From Pseudomonas sp. GCEP-101 (GTDB lineage: Bacteria; Pseudomonadota; Gammaproteobacteria; Pseudomonadales; Pseudomonadaceae), in contig NZ_CP104011.1 in assembly GCF_025133575.1 (NCBI RefSeq), forward strand, positions 5,588,965-5,652,964: a stretch of DNA of 64,000 nucleotides. The letters are read 5' to 3'. The translations under genes were made by a program, and so were the position numbers. Position 1 is the first letter of the stretch. The number at the start of each line of letters is the position of its first letter. The notes below the pieces were generated by a model that worked only from the letters and a program-made list of their open reading frames with translations, was not told where the DNA came from and ran no database searches. Of this stretch, positions 24,379 through 31,974 are shown piece after piece.

Positions 24379-26010
24379 TCAGCGCTGGCTGTTCAGCCAG
24401 GTCGCCTGGTCGATCTCGATCAGGGTCGGCAGCGAGCTGGCGCTGGCTTCGCGCAACGCAGCGCGCAGGGCGGCCTCGTCGCTCGCTCGATGGGCCTTGC
24501 AGCCCAGCGCCCGGGCCGCGCCGACGAAGTCGGGGGTGTAGATGTCGACGCCCACCGGCTCGATGTCGCGGTTGACCATGTAGCGCTTGATTTCCTCGTA
24601 GCCGTGGTTGTTCCACAGCAGAACGATCAGCGGGACGTGCGCCTCCACCGCGCTGGCCAGTTCCGGCAGGGTGAACTGCAGGCCGCCGTCGCCGATCAGG
24701 CACAGCACCGGGCGTCGCGTGTCGTCGCCCAGCCAGGCGCCGATGGCCGCCGGCAGCGCATAGCCGAGGGTGCCGTAGCCGGTGGAGGAGTTGAACCAGC
24801 GGCGCGGCTTCTCCAGGTCCAGGGTCAGGTTGCCGGTGTACACCGGTTGCGTGGAGTCGCCCACCAGTACCGCGTCGGGCAACTCCTCCAGCGCCACCTG
24901 CAGGAAGCGGGTCTGGGCGCGCAGGTTGTCGTCCAGGGTCGCCAGCACGCCTTCGCGCACCCGGGCGGCGCGGCGGCTGCCCCACTGCGCTGCATCGGTC
25001 GCGAGGCTCTGGTCTTCCAGCGCCTCCAGCAGGGCTTCCAGCGCCAGCCCGGCGTCGGCCACCAGGGCGGCGCGCGGCGGGTAGTTGCGCACGGTCTGGT
25101 CGGGGTCGATGTCAATGCGCAGCAGTGCGCCAGGAATCTTGAAGCCACCGGCGAAGGTCACGTCGTAGTCGGTTTCGCCCAGTTCGGTGCCGACCGCGAG
25201 CACCACGTCGGCCTCGTTGACCAGCTCGCGGGCGGCGTCGGTGGACTGCGTCGAGCCGATCAGCAGCGGATGCTTCGAGGGCAGTAGGCCCTTGGCGTTG
25301 ATCGTCAGCGCCACCGGCGCCTGCAGGCGCTCGGCTAGCCGCTGCAGGGCCGCCCCGGCGTCGACGGCGCCGCCGCCGGCGAGGATCAACGGGCGCCGCG
25401 CGCTGGCCAGCAGGCCGGCCATCTCGGCCACTGCCGTCGGTGCGGCGCCGGCGCGGGCGACACGAACCGGCTGGCTCGACAGCAGCGCGTCGGCGTCCTC
25501 CACCAGCACGTCGAGGGGAATCTCGATGTGCACCGGGCGCGGCCGCCCGGCCTGGAACAAGGCGAAGGCGCGGGCCAGCACCGCCGGCAGTTCGGCGGCC
25601 GACATCAATGTGTGGGAGAAGGCGCTGCAACCGGCCACCAGGCTGCTCTGCGACGGCAGCTCGTGCAGCTTGCCGCGGCCGCCGCCGAGCTGGCTGCGCG
25701 CCTGCACGCTGGAGATCACCAGCATGGGAATCGAGTCCGCGTAGGCCTGGGCCATGGCCGTGGCGATGTTGGTCATGCCCGGGCCGGTGATGATGAAGCA
25801 CACGCCCGGCTTGCCACTGGTGCGCGCGTAGCCGTCGGCCATGAAGCCGGCGCCCTGTTCGTGGCGCGGCGTGACGTGGCGGATCGTCGAGCGGGCGAGC
25901 CCGCGATAGAGCTCCACGGTGTGCACGCCGGGGATGCCGAACACCTGCTCGACGCCGTAGCCCTCGAGCAATTTCACCAGTACTTCGCCGCATGTGGCCA
26001 TGGACTTCAT
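24379..26010 (-). CDS. Thiamine-diphosphate-dependent enzyme, AruI/acetolactate-synthase-like
   Basis: The protein has 543 residues from the ATG at 26010. A second in-frame ATG at 26001 has better spacing to AAGGA and may be the real start. All three POX/ALS domains are present: an N-terminal Pyr domain with the catalytic Glu in RHVTPRHEQGAGFMADGYAR, a central domain, and a C-terminal PP domain with the ThDP-Mg motif GDGGLQFTLPELA ending LLWNNHGYEE. The Pyr-domain sequence is close to my recollection of P. aeruginosa AruI (2-ketoarginine decarboxylase), so a 2-oxo acid decarboxylase is more likely than acetolactate synthase. No AruH-like transaminase is adjacent. Confidence 0.82.
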   Translation of the reverse strand: MKSMATCGEVLVKLLEGYGVEQVFGIPGVHTVELYRGLARSTIRHVTPRHEQGAGFMADGYARTSGKPGVCFIITGPGMTNIATAMAQAYADSIPMLVISSVQARSQLGGGRGKLHELPSQSSLVAGCSAFSHTLMSAAELPAVLARAFALFQAGRPRPVHIEIPLDVLVEDADALLSSQPVRVARAGAAPTAVAEMAGLLASARRPLILAGGGAVDAGAALQRLAERLQAPVALTINAKGLLPSKHPLLIGSTQSTDAARELVNEADVVLAVGTELGETDYDVTFAGGFKIPGALLRIDIDPDQTVRNYPPRAALVADAGLALEALLEALEDQSLATDAAQWGSRRAARVREGVLATLDDNLRAQTRFLQVALEELPDAVLVGDSTQPVYTGNLTLDLEKPRRWFNSSTGYGTLGYALPAAIGAWLGDDTRRPVLCLIGDGGLQFTLPELASAVEAHVPLIVLLWNNHGYEEIKRYMVNRDIEPVGVDIYTPDFVGAARALGCKAHRASDEAALRAALREASASSLPTLIEIDQATWLNSQR

Positions 26011-26130
26011 CCTTATTGTTGATCGTCGTTCTGGCGCGCCGTCGGGTGTTTCCGCAGGGAAACCCAGGCCAGGCATGAAGAGGCGAGGCGCGTGCAGGGA
26101 GTCGGCATTGGACCTGCCGGCCGAGGGCGC

Positions 26131-26150
26131 TGACAAACCAAAATTTGTCA
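26131..26150. promoter_or_regulatory. Inverted repeat in the divergent LysR promoter region
   Basis: TGACAAACCAAAATTTGTCA has 7-bp arms (TGACAAA/TTTGTCA) around 6 bp. It lies 35 bp before the LysR start and about 120 bp before the TPP-enzyme start, and contains T-N11-A spacing suited to a LysR activator. TTGTCA may also act as a -35 for the LysR gene. Confidence 0.6.
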
Positions 26151-26185
26151 TACTAGGCATGTCTTCACCTCATGCCTGAGCCACG

Positions 26186-27076
26186 ATGAAGCGCCTACCG
26201 CCCCTGCCCGCCCTGCACACCTTTCTGATCACCGCGCAATGCTGCAACTTCACCCGTGCGGCCGGTCTGCTGCATATCACCCAGGGTGCGGTGAGCCGGC
26301 AGATCGCCGGCCTGGAGGGGCATCTGGGCTATCCGTTGTTCCAGCGCCAGGCGCGTGGCCTGACCCTCACGCCCCAGGGTCGCGATCTGCTGCCGCGCAT
26401 CCAGCAGGTGTTCGCCTTGATCGAAGAAGCGGTGGAGGAAGTCGGCGGCAAGCGCGACGCGCTGCAGCTCAAGGCGCCGACCTGCATCATGCGCTGGCTG
26501 TTGCCGCGGCTGTTGCAATGGCAGGCCGAGCGACCCGACGTGCCGGTGGAGCTGACCACCACCGTGCAGCACTCGGTGGATTTTCGCAGCGAGGAGTTCG
26601 ATGCCGCCGTGGTCTACAGCCTGCAGAAGAAGGAAGGCCCCGCCTGCCACCGGCTGTTCGACGAGCAACTGACCCCGGTGTGCGCCCCGCAACTGCTCGA
26701 CGGCCCCCTGCCCCTGGGCGCGCTGGAGGACCTGGAGCGCCACATGCTGCTGCACCCGACCCGCGACCAGCGCGACTGGGAGGCGTGGCTGTCCGCGGCC
26801 GGCACACGGGTCAGCAACATGGGCAAGGGGCAGCACTTCGATACCCTCGACCTGGCCGTGTCGGTGGCTACCCAGGGCGCCGGCGTGGCGATGGGCGACT
26901 GGGCGCTGATCGGCGACGATCTTCGCGCCGGGCGCCTGGTCGCACCCTTCGAGCTGAAGGTGCGCACCGGGGCGGCCTACTACCTGGTCTACCCCGAACG
27001 CCGCGAGACCTCGCCGCAATTGCGCGAACTGATGGACTGGCTGTTGCGCCAGGCGGCCGAGCCGCCGGCCGCCTGA
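26186..27076 (+). CDS. LysR family transcriptional regulator (GcvA-like)
   Basis: This 296-residue protein opens KRLPPLPALHTFLITAQCCN. Its winged helix-turn-helix (FTRAAGLLHITQGAVSRQIAG) and GYPLFQRQARGLTLTPQGRDLL are typical of the GcvA/AmpR-like LysR group. The effector domain follows (LQLKAPTCIMRWLLPRLLQW). It is divergent from the AruI-like gene, with a palindrome between them, so it most likely controls that gene, and possibly the transporter beyond or the 27.5-32 kb operon. Inducer unknown. Confidence 0.9.
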   Translation: MKRLPPLPALHTFLITAQCCNFTRAAGLLHITQGAVSRQIAGLEGHLGYPLFQRQARGLTLTPQGRDLLPRIQQVFALIEEAVEEVGGKRDALQLKAPTCIMRWLLPRLLQWQAERPDVPVELTTTVQHSVDFRSEEFDAAVVYSLQKKEGPACHRLFDEQLTPVCAPQLLDGPLPLGALEDLERHMLLHPTRDQRDWEAWLSAAGTRVSNMGKGQHFDTLDLAVSVATQGAGVAMGDWALIGDDLRAGRLVAPFELKVRTGAAYYLVYPERRETSPQLRELMDWLLRQAAEPPAA

Positions 27077-27556
27077 GGCCAACTGCGACGACGACGCGAT
27101 GGCGTCACCGGCAGGGCCTTCGACGGTGCGTGTGCCTCCTGCTTTCAAGGAAGAATTACTTTCGAAAAATCTGAAGTAATTATTTGCGCCGGACTATTTT
27201 TTCCATCGCATCAAGCTGCGACAACTGCATTCACACCAAGCCGCAGAGGTCTTGGTCTACGCGGACCGGAGCGCCTGAAAAGCTCCGGCCGCGCTGTTGT
27301 TCCTTACTGCCAAAGCCGGCGACAACACGCCAGGCGCACAACAACAATCGGCGAGTACAGGCCCGCGCAGCAGCGGTCTGTCAGAGGAATACCACCATGT
27401 CCACGCGTGTGCAGTTCTCCCCTTCGACACCCTCCCCCACGTCCGCCGATTCGTTTCGCCGCCTGACGTTCTCAGTCGCCGCGCCCGTGCGCTGAACCTC
27501 CAGCCGAATCCTTCGCCGTGCCCGACGGCGCGGTTCACCCTGTCCGGAGTTCGTTC
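27077..27556 (+). other. Leader region of the isomerase-oxygenase-transporter operon
   Basis: This 480-bp stretch holds no large gene. It contains AATTACTT and AAGTAATT arms (about 27155-27182) around a short AT-rich core, a stem CCGGAGC with GCTCCGG (27266-27288) and a small open frame at 27397-27495. The layout resembles a promoter with a structured 5' leader, but no T-tract follows the hairpin, so attenuation is not shown. Confidence 0.4.
27397..27495 (+). CDS. Candidate leader peptide (32 residues)
   Basis: An ATG preceded by AGAGGA at good spacing starts MSTRVQFSPSTPSPTSADSF and the frame ends with PVR and TGA, 61 bp before the isomerase-like gene. It is Ser/Thr/Pro-rich, with no signal peptide or membrane segment, so it could be a regulatory upstream frame or a chance ORF. 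The ribosome site and position are the only support. Confidence 0.3.
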   Translation: MSTRVQFSPSTPSPTSADSFRRLTFSVAAPVR

Positions 27557-28399
27557 ATGCGACTCGAGATCTTCCGCACCCTGTGGGGCTACACCCATGG
27601 CTGGCCGCAGGCCATCGCCGAACTGCGCGAGGCCGGTTTCGACGGCCTGGAAGCGCGCGTGCCCCAGGATCCGGCCCTGCGTGCCGAGTACGCACGGCTG
27701 CTGGCCGCCGAGGGCGTGCCCTACATCGCCACCCTGTTCACGGCCCATGACGTGCTGCCCGACCAGTCGGCCAGCCCGCAGGTGCACCTGGACGACCTGC
27801 AGCGCAAGCTGGGCGGCGCCGCCGAGCTGTCGCCGCGCCTGGTCAACACCCTGGCCGGCAACGACCGCTGGCCGCTGGCCGCGCAGGTCGACTTCTTCGG
27901 CCGCGCCCTGGAGCTGGCCGCCGCGCAGGAGCTGACCTGCCTCTTCGAGATTCATCGCGCCCGCTCGCTGTACAGCCCCTGGGTCACCCTGGAGCTGATT
28001 CGCCAGGTGCCGCAGTTGCGCTTCACCACCGACATCAGCCATTGGGTGGTGGTCTGCGAGCGCCTGCTCGACGACCCCGCCGACGACCTCGCGCCCTTCG
28101 TCGAGCGCGTGCAGCACATCCAGGCCCGCGTCGGCTACGACCAGGGGCCGCAGGTGCCGCACCCCGGCGCGCCGGAATACGCCAACGCACTGGCCTTCCA
28201 CCAGAAGCACTGGGAAGCCGTGTGGCGCGCCCAGCAGGCTCGCGGCCAGCAGATCACCACCCTGACGCCGGAATTCGGCCCGGACGGCTACTTGCATCAC
28301 CTGCCCTTCACCAATGCCCCGATCGCCGATCTGTGGGCGCTGAACCGCTGGATCGCCGACGAAGAGCGTCGCCACTTCCAGCGCTTCCTCCAATCCTGA
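27557..28399 (+). CDS. Sugar phosphate isomerase/epimerase-like TIM-barrel protein
   Basis: This 280-residue protein starts MRLEIFRTLWGYTHGWPQAI; a start at 27518 would add non-family residues. It has the xylose-isomerase-like TIM barrel (AP_endonuc_2 fold): REAGFDGLEARVPQDPALRA at the start, CLFEIHRARSLYSPWVTLEL in the middle, with Glu and His as likely metal ligands, and LRFTTDISHWVVVCERLLDD, PEFGPDGYLHHLPF near the end. Members isomerise or epimerise small sugars, or cleave related C-C bonds. It is the first large gene of an operon with a 2OG oxygenase and an amino-acid-type ABC transporter. Substrate is unknown. Confidence 0.8.
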   Translation: MRLEIFRTLWGYTHGWPQAIAELREAGFDGLEARVPQDPALRAEYARLLAAEGVPYIATLFTAHDVLPDQSASPQVHLDDLQRKLGGAAELSPRLVNTLAGNDRWPLAAQVDFFGRALELAAAQELTCLFEIHRARSLYSPWVTLELIRQVPQLRFTTDISHWVVVCERLLDDPADDLAPFVERVQHIQARVGYDQGPQVPHPGAPEYANALAFHQKHWEAVWRAQQARGQQITTLTPEFGPDGYLHHLPFTNAPIADLWALNRWIADEERRHFQRFLQS

Positions 28400-28421
28400 A
28401 TCCGAACCGGAGCCATCGAAC

Positions 28422-29465
28422 ATGCAGGAGCAAGCAAGCAGGGCCTTCACCTCCATTCCCGTCATCGACATCGGCGGGCTGTTCAGCGAGCGCCTGGACG
28501 AGCGCCAGGCGGTGGCGGCCGAACTGGGCAAGGCAGCCCGCGAAGTGGGCTTTCTCTACATCCGCAACCACGGCCTGGACCCTGCGCTGATCGAAGGCCT
28601 GCAAGCGGCCGCGCGGGACTATTTCGCCCAGCCGCTGGAGGCCAAGATGCGCCACTACATCGGCGTCTCGGAAAGCCACAAGGGCTTCGTCCCGGAAGGC
28701 GAAGAGGTCTATTCCAAGGGCAAGCCGGACCACAAGGAAGCCTTCGACGTCGGCTTCGAAGTGCCCGCCGACGATCCGCTGGTGCTGGCCGGCACGCCGT
28801 TGCTGGGGCCCAACCGCTGGCCGGACGTGCCCGGCTTCCAGCAGCAGGTCAGCGCCTACTACCAGGCGGTGTTCGCCCTCGGCCGCAAGCTGTTCGACGG
28901 CTTCGCCCTGGCGCTGGGCCTGGAGGAAGGCTACTTCGACCCACTGGTGAGCCGGCCGCCGTCGAAACTGCGGCTGATCCACTACCCCTTCGATGGCGAG
29001 GCGCAGGATGCACCGGGCATCGGCGCCCACACCGACTACGAGTGCTTCACCATCCTGCATGCCACCCAGCCGGGCCTGGAAGTGATGAACGAAGACGGCG
29101 AGTGGATCGACGCGCCGCCAGTGCCGGGTGCCTTCGTGGTGAACATCGGCGACATGCTGGAGGTGATGACCAACGGCGCCTTCGTCGCCACCGCCCACCG
29201 CGTGCGCACGGTGCGCGAGGAGCGCTACTCATTCCCGCTGTTCTACGCCTGCGACTACCACACGCAGATCCGCCCGCTGCCGCAGTTCGACAACGGCAGC
29301 CAGGACTACGAAACCATCGCCATCGGCGAGCACATGTGGAGCCAGGCGCTGCAGACCTACAGCTACCTGCGCCGCAAGGTCGCCGACGGTGAGCTGGCAC
29401 TGCCAGAGCGGGCGCGCAAGCCGTCCAGCTTCGGCCACCTGAAAAAACAGACGCAGCCTTCCTGA
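28422..29465 (+). CDS. Isopenicillin N synthase-family 2-oxoglutarate/Fe(II) oxygenase
   Basis: This 347-residue enzyme has the non-haem iron triad: His203-Thr-Asp205 (GAHTDYE) and His259 (ATAHRV), with the 2-oxoglutarate-binding Arg268-Tyr-Ser270 (ERYSFP). The N-terminal DIOX_N domain begins IPVIDIGGLFSERLD. It should couple oxidative decarboxylation of 2-oxoglutarate to oxidation of a substrate. It lies 22 bp after the isomerase-like gene and 33 bp before the periplasmic binding protein, so it belongs to a small catabolic or uptake operon. In Pseudomonas this family includes oxygenases of amino-acid-like substrates, but substrate identity is not shown. Confidence 0.9.
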   Translation: MQEQASRAFTSIPVIDIGGLFSERLDERQAVAAELGKAAREVGFLYIRNHGLDPALIEGLQAAARDYFAQPLEAKMRHYIGVSESHKGFVPEGEEVYSKGKPDHKEAFDVGFEVPADDPLVLAGTPLLGPNRWPDVPGFQQQVSAYYQAVFALGRKLFDGFALALGLEEGYFDPLVSRPPSKLRLIHYPFDGEAQDAPGIGAHTDYECFTILHATQPGLEVMNEDGEWIDAPPVPGAFVVNIGDMLEVMTNGAFVATAHRVRTVREERYSFPLFYACDYHTQIRPLPQFDNGSQDYETIAIGEHMWSQALQTYSYLRRKVADGELALPERARKPSSFGHLKKQTQPS

Positions 29466-29498
29466 AGCCGCGCGCAACCCTAGACTGGAGCAATCACC

Positions 29499-30305
29499 AT
29501 GAAAACCACCCGCACCCTCCTGGCCGCCGCTGTCGTCGGCGCAGCCCTCCTGGGCACCCTGCAGACCGCCAGCGCCGCCCTGACCGCCACGCCGGGGCAG
29601 TTCAAGGTCGGCATGGAAATCACCTACCCGCCCTTCGAGTCCTATGACGGCGACAAGGTGGTCGGCTCGGACCCCGAGCTGGCGGAGCTGCTGGCCAAGC
29701 ACATGGGCCTTACGACGAGCTTCGTCAACACCAAGTTCTCCGGGCTGATCCTGGGCCTGAACGCCGGCCACTTCGATGCGGTGATCTCCGGCATGTACGT
29801 CACCCCCGAGCGTACCGCCCAGGCCCTGGCCATCCCCTACGCGCAGACGGGCGCCGCCATCATGGTGCCGGCCGACAGCGCCGAGCGCCCGGCCAAGCCC
29901 GAAGACCTGTGCGGCAAGAAGATCGGCCTGGAGAAAGGCACCACCTGGGTGCCGAAGTTCGAGGAGCTGTCCAAGACCTACTGCGTTCCCAATGGCAAGG
30001 GCGCCATCAGCGTGAGCGAATACCCGTCCGCCCCGGAAGTGACCCAGGCGCTGCTGTCGAAGAACGTCCAGGCCCAGGTGGAGATCTCCGGCGCCGCACA
30101 CATGATCGCCGAGCGCTCCAAGGGCCGCGTGGTCGTCAGCTCCAGCGAGCTGATCTACAAGCAGACCCTGGGCATGTACGTGAAGAAGGGCAACCAGGAG
30201 CTGTACGACGCACTCAAGACCGCCTTCCAGAAGACCAAGGACAGCGGCGAATTCGCTGCCCTGCTGAAGAAGTACGCTCTCGAAGAAGCCCCGGCGACCG
30301 AGTGA
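29499..30305 (+). CDS. Family 3 (polar amino acid-type) ABC transporter substrate-binding protein
   Basis: This 268-residue protein begins with a Sec signal peptide (MKTTRTLLAAAVVGAALLGT, with an ASA cleavage site). The mature part is a family-3 periplasmic binding protein: VGMEITYPPFESYDGDKVVG, then DPELAELLAKHMGL and NAGHFDAVISGMYVTPERTA. Such proteins bind polar amino acids, opines or related compounds. The fused permease-ATPase follows at 30372, with an intercistronic hairpin that probably lowers downstream expression. The ligand is not identifiable. Confidence 0.92.
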   Translation: MKTTRTLLAAAVVGAALLGTLQTASAALTATPGQFKVGMEITYPPFESYDGDKVVGSDPELAELLAKHMGLTTSFVNTKFSGLILGLNAGHFDAVISGMYVTPERTAQALAIPYAQTGAAIMVPADSAERPAKPEDLCGKKIGLEKGTTWVPKFEELSKTYCVPNGKGAISVSEYPSAPEVTQALLSKNVQAQVEISGAAHMIAERSKGRVVVSSSELIYKQTLGMYVKKGNQELYDALKTAFQKTKDSGEFAALLKKYALEEAPATE

Positions 30306-30330
30306 TTCCGCGTTAACGCAACATGAAAGA

Positions 30331-30356
30331 CGGGGCTGGCCTCGCGCCAGACCCCG
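30331..30356 (+). terminator. Intercistronic hairpin after the binding-protein gene
   Basis: GGGGCTGGC-CTCGC-GCCAGACCCC forms a strong stem with one bulged base between the binding protein and permease genes. Without a T-tract it is more likely a partial terminator or mRNA stabiliser, giving excess binding protein over permease. Confidence 0.6.
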
Positions 30357-30371
30357 CTCGCCGAGGTGCCC

Positions 30372-31928
30372 ATGCAGTTCGACTGGTCCTACTTCTTCTC
30401 CCTCTTCTCCTTGCCGGATTTCTGGAAGGCCTGCGTCACGGTGATCGAGCTGAGCGCCCTGACCTGGCTGATCGGCATGGTCCTGGGCTTCTTCCTCGCC
30501 TGCGCCAAGCTCTCCGGCTCGCGCTGGCTGCGCGTGCCGACGGGGCTATACATCTGGTTCTTCCGCAGCGTGCCGCTGCTGGTGCTGGTGGTCTTCGTCT
30601 ACAACCTGCCGCAGCTGTTCCCGGCCAGCGGAGCCCTGCTGTCCAACCCGTTCATTTCCGGCCTGCTCGCCCTGGTGCTGACCGAAGCGGCGTACATGGC
30701 CGAGATCCATCGCGGCGGCCTGATCTCCGTCGCCAAGGGCCAGAAGGAAGCCGGCCGCGCCCTGGCCATGGGCAGCATCGGCATCCAGCGGCTGATCGTC
30801 ATTCCGCAGGCGTTCCGCATCTCGCTGCCGACGCTGATCAACGAGTACGTCACCGTGGTCAAGCTGACCTCGCTGGTCTCGGTGATCTCCCTCACCGAGC
30901 TGCTGCAGGTCGGCGAGCGCCTCTATGCGCAGAACTTCCTGGTGATGGAAACCCTCTCGGCGGTCGCCATCTACTACGTGCTGATCGTCACCCTGTTCGG
31001 CTGGGGCCTGCAGTACCTCGAGCACCGCCTGGACCTCAACGCGCGCAAGCCGGAAACCCTTTCCGACGAGCACCTGGACAGCCTGCGCAGGAGCCTTCCG
31101 GCCACCCCGGTGGCCAGCCGCGAGGCCGTCCCGGCCGGTGCCCCGCCCGCGCTGCAACTCAAGGGCATCCGCAAGCGCTACGGCTCTCACGAAGTGCTCA
31201 AGGGCGTCGACCTGAGCGTGGGCAACGGCGAAGTGGTGTCGATCATCGGCCCGTCCGGCTCCGGCAAGACCTCGCTGATCCGCACCGTCAACGGCCTGGA
31301 AGGCATCGACGGCGGCGCCACCGCGCTATTCGGCAAGCCCTACATCGAAGCCGGCAAGCCCGACCCGGCGCGCCTGCGCGACGGGGTGCAGCACATCGGC
31401 ATGGTGTTCCAGAACTTCAACCTGTTCCCGCACCGCACCATCCTCGACAACGTCACCCTGGCGCCGCGCTTCCATGGCCTGGCCGGGCGCGACATCTGCG
31501 AGCAGAAGGCCCTCGCGCTGCTGGACAAGGTCGGCCTGCTGGCCCACGCCAACAAGTACCCGCACCAGCTCTCCGGCGGCCAGCAACAGCGCGTGGCCAT
31601 TGCCCGCGCGCTGGCCATGGCGCCGGCGATCATGCTGTTCGACGAGCCGACCTCGGCGCTGGACCCGGAGCTGGTGGGCGATGTGCTCAACGTGATCCGC
31701 GACCTGGCGAAGGAAGGCATGACCATGGTGATCGTCACCCACGAGATGGATTTCGCCCTGTCGATTTCCGACCGGGTGATCTTCATGGAACACGGCCAGG
31801 TGCAGGTCGATGCCGCGCCGGCGCGCATCCGCAACGGCGACTGCGGCGAGCGCGTGATGCGCTTCATCGGCCTGGAGCGCCAGGCCCAGCAGGACGAGGC
31901 GCAGCACCGCGCCTTCCTCGCCGGCTGA
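30372..31928 (+). CDS. Fused ABC transporter permease-ATP-binding protein, polar amino acid type
   Basis: This 518-residue protein joins two domains that are usually separate. Residues about 1-215 are a HisM/ArtQ-type permease (SYFFSLFSLPDFWKACVTVI, with the ATPase-docking segment EAGRALAMGSIGIQRLIVIP). After a linker of about 40 residues rich in Pro/Ala, residues about 260-505 form the ATPase: Walker A GPSGSGKTS, Q-loop VFQNFNLFPHR, signature LSGGQQQRVAIARA and Walker B IMLFDEPTSALDPE. A GTG 6 bp upstream of the chosen ATG is less likely. It uses the binding protein at 29499. Only one permease is present, so it must homodimerise. Confidence 0.9.
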   Translation: MQFDWSYFFSLFSLPDFWKACVTVIELSALTWLIGMVLGFFLACAKLSGSRWLRVPTGLYIWFFRSVPLLVLVVFVYNLPQLFPASGALLSNPFISGLLALVLTEAAYMAEIHRGGLISVAKGQKEAGRALAMGSIGIQRLIVIPQAFRISLPTLINEYVTVVKLTSLVSVISLTELLQVGERLYAQNFLVMETLSAVAIYYVLIVTLFGWGLQYLEHRLDLNARKPETLSDEHLDSLRRSLPATPVASREAVPAGAPPALQLKGIRKRYGSHEVLKGVDLSVGNGEVVSIIGPSGSGKTSLIRTVNGLEGIDGGATALFGKPYIEAGKPDPARLRDGVQHIGMVFQNFNLFPHRTILDNVTLAPRFHGLAGRDICEQKALALLDKVGLLAHANKYPHQLSGGQQQRVAIARALAMAPAIMLFDEPTSALDPELVGDVLNVIRDLAKEGMTMVIVTHEMDFALSISDRVIFMEHGQVQVDAAPARIRNGDCGERVMRFIGLERQAQQDEAQHRAFLAG

Positions 31929-31938
31929 CGTCGGAAGA

Positions 31939-31966
31939 CCAGGCGGCACAGGGGCGTGCCGCCTGG
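31939..31966. terminator. Hairpin between convergent genes
   Basis: A perfect 10-bp stem CCAGGCGGCA / TGCCGCCTGG around 8 bases lies between the fused transporter stop (31928) and the MocR stop (31975). It can serve both strands; no T-tract is present on either. Confidence 0.65.
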
Positions 31967-31974
31967 ACGCCCCT

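Noticed and set aside
22819..25287. 822-residue open frame on the plus strand
   Set aside because: It lies antisense to the binding-protein and AruI-like genes, has no family motifs, and is rich in Gln/His/Arg/Gly, typical of a high-G+C antisense frame.
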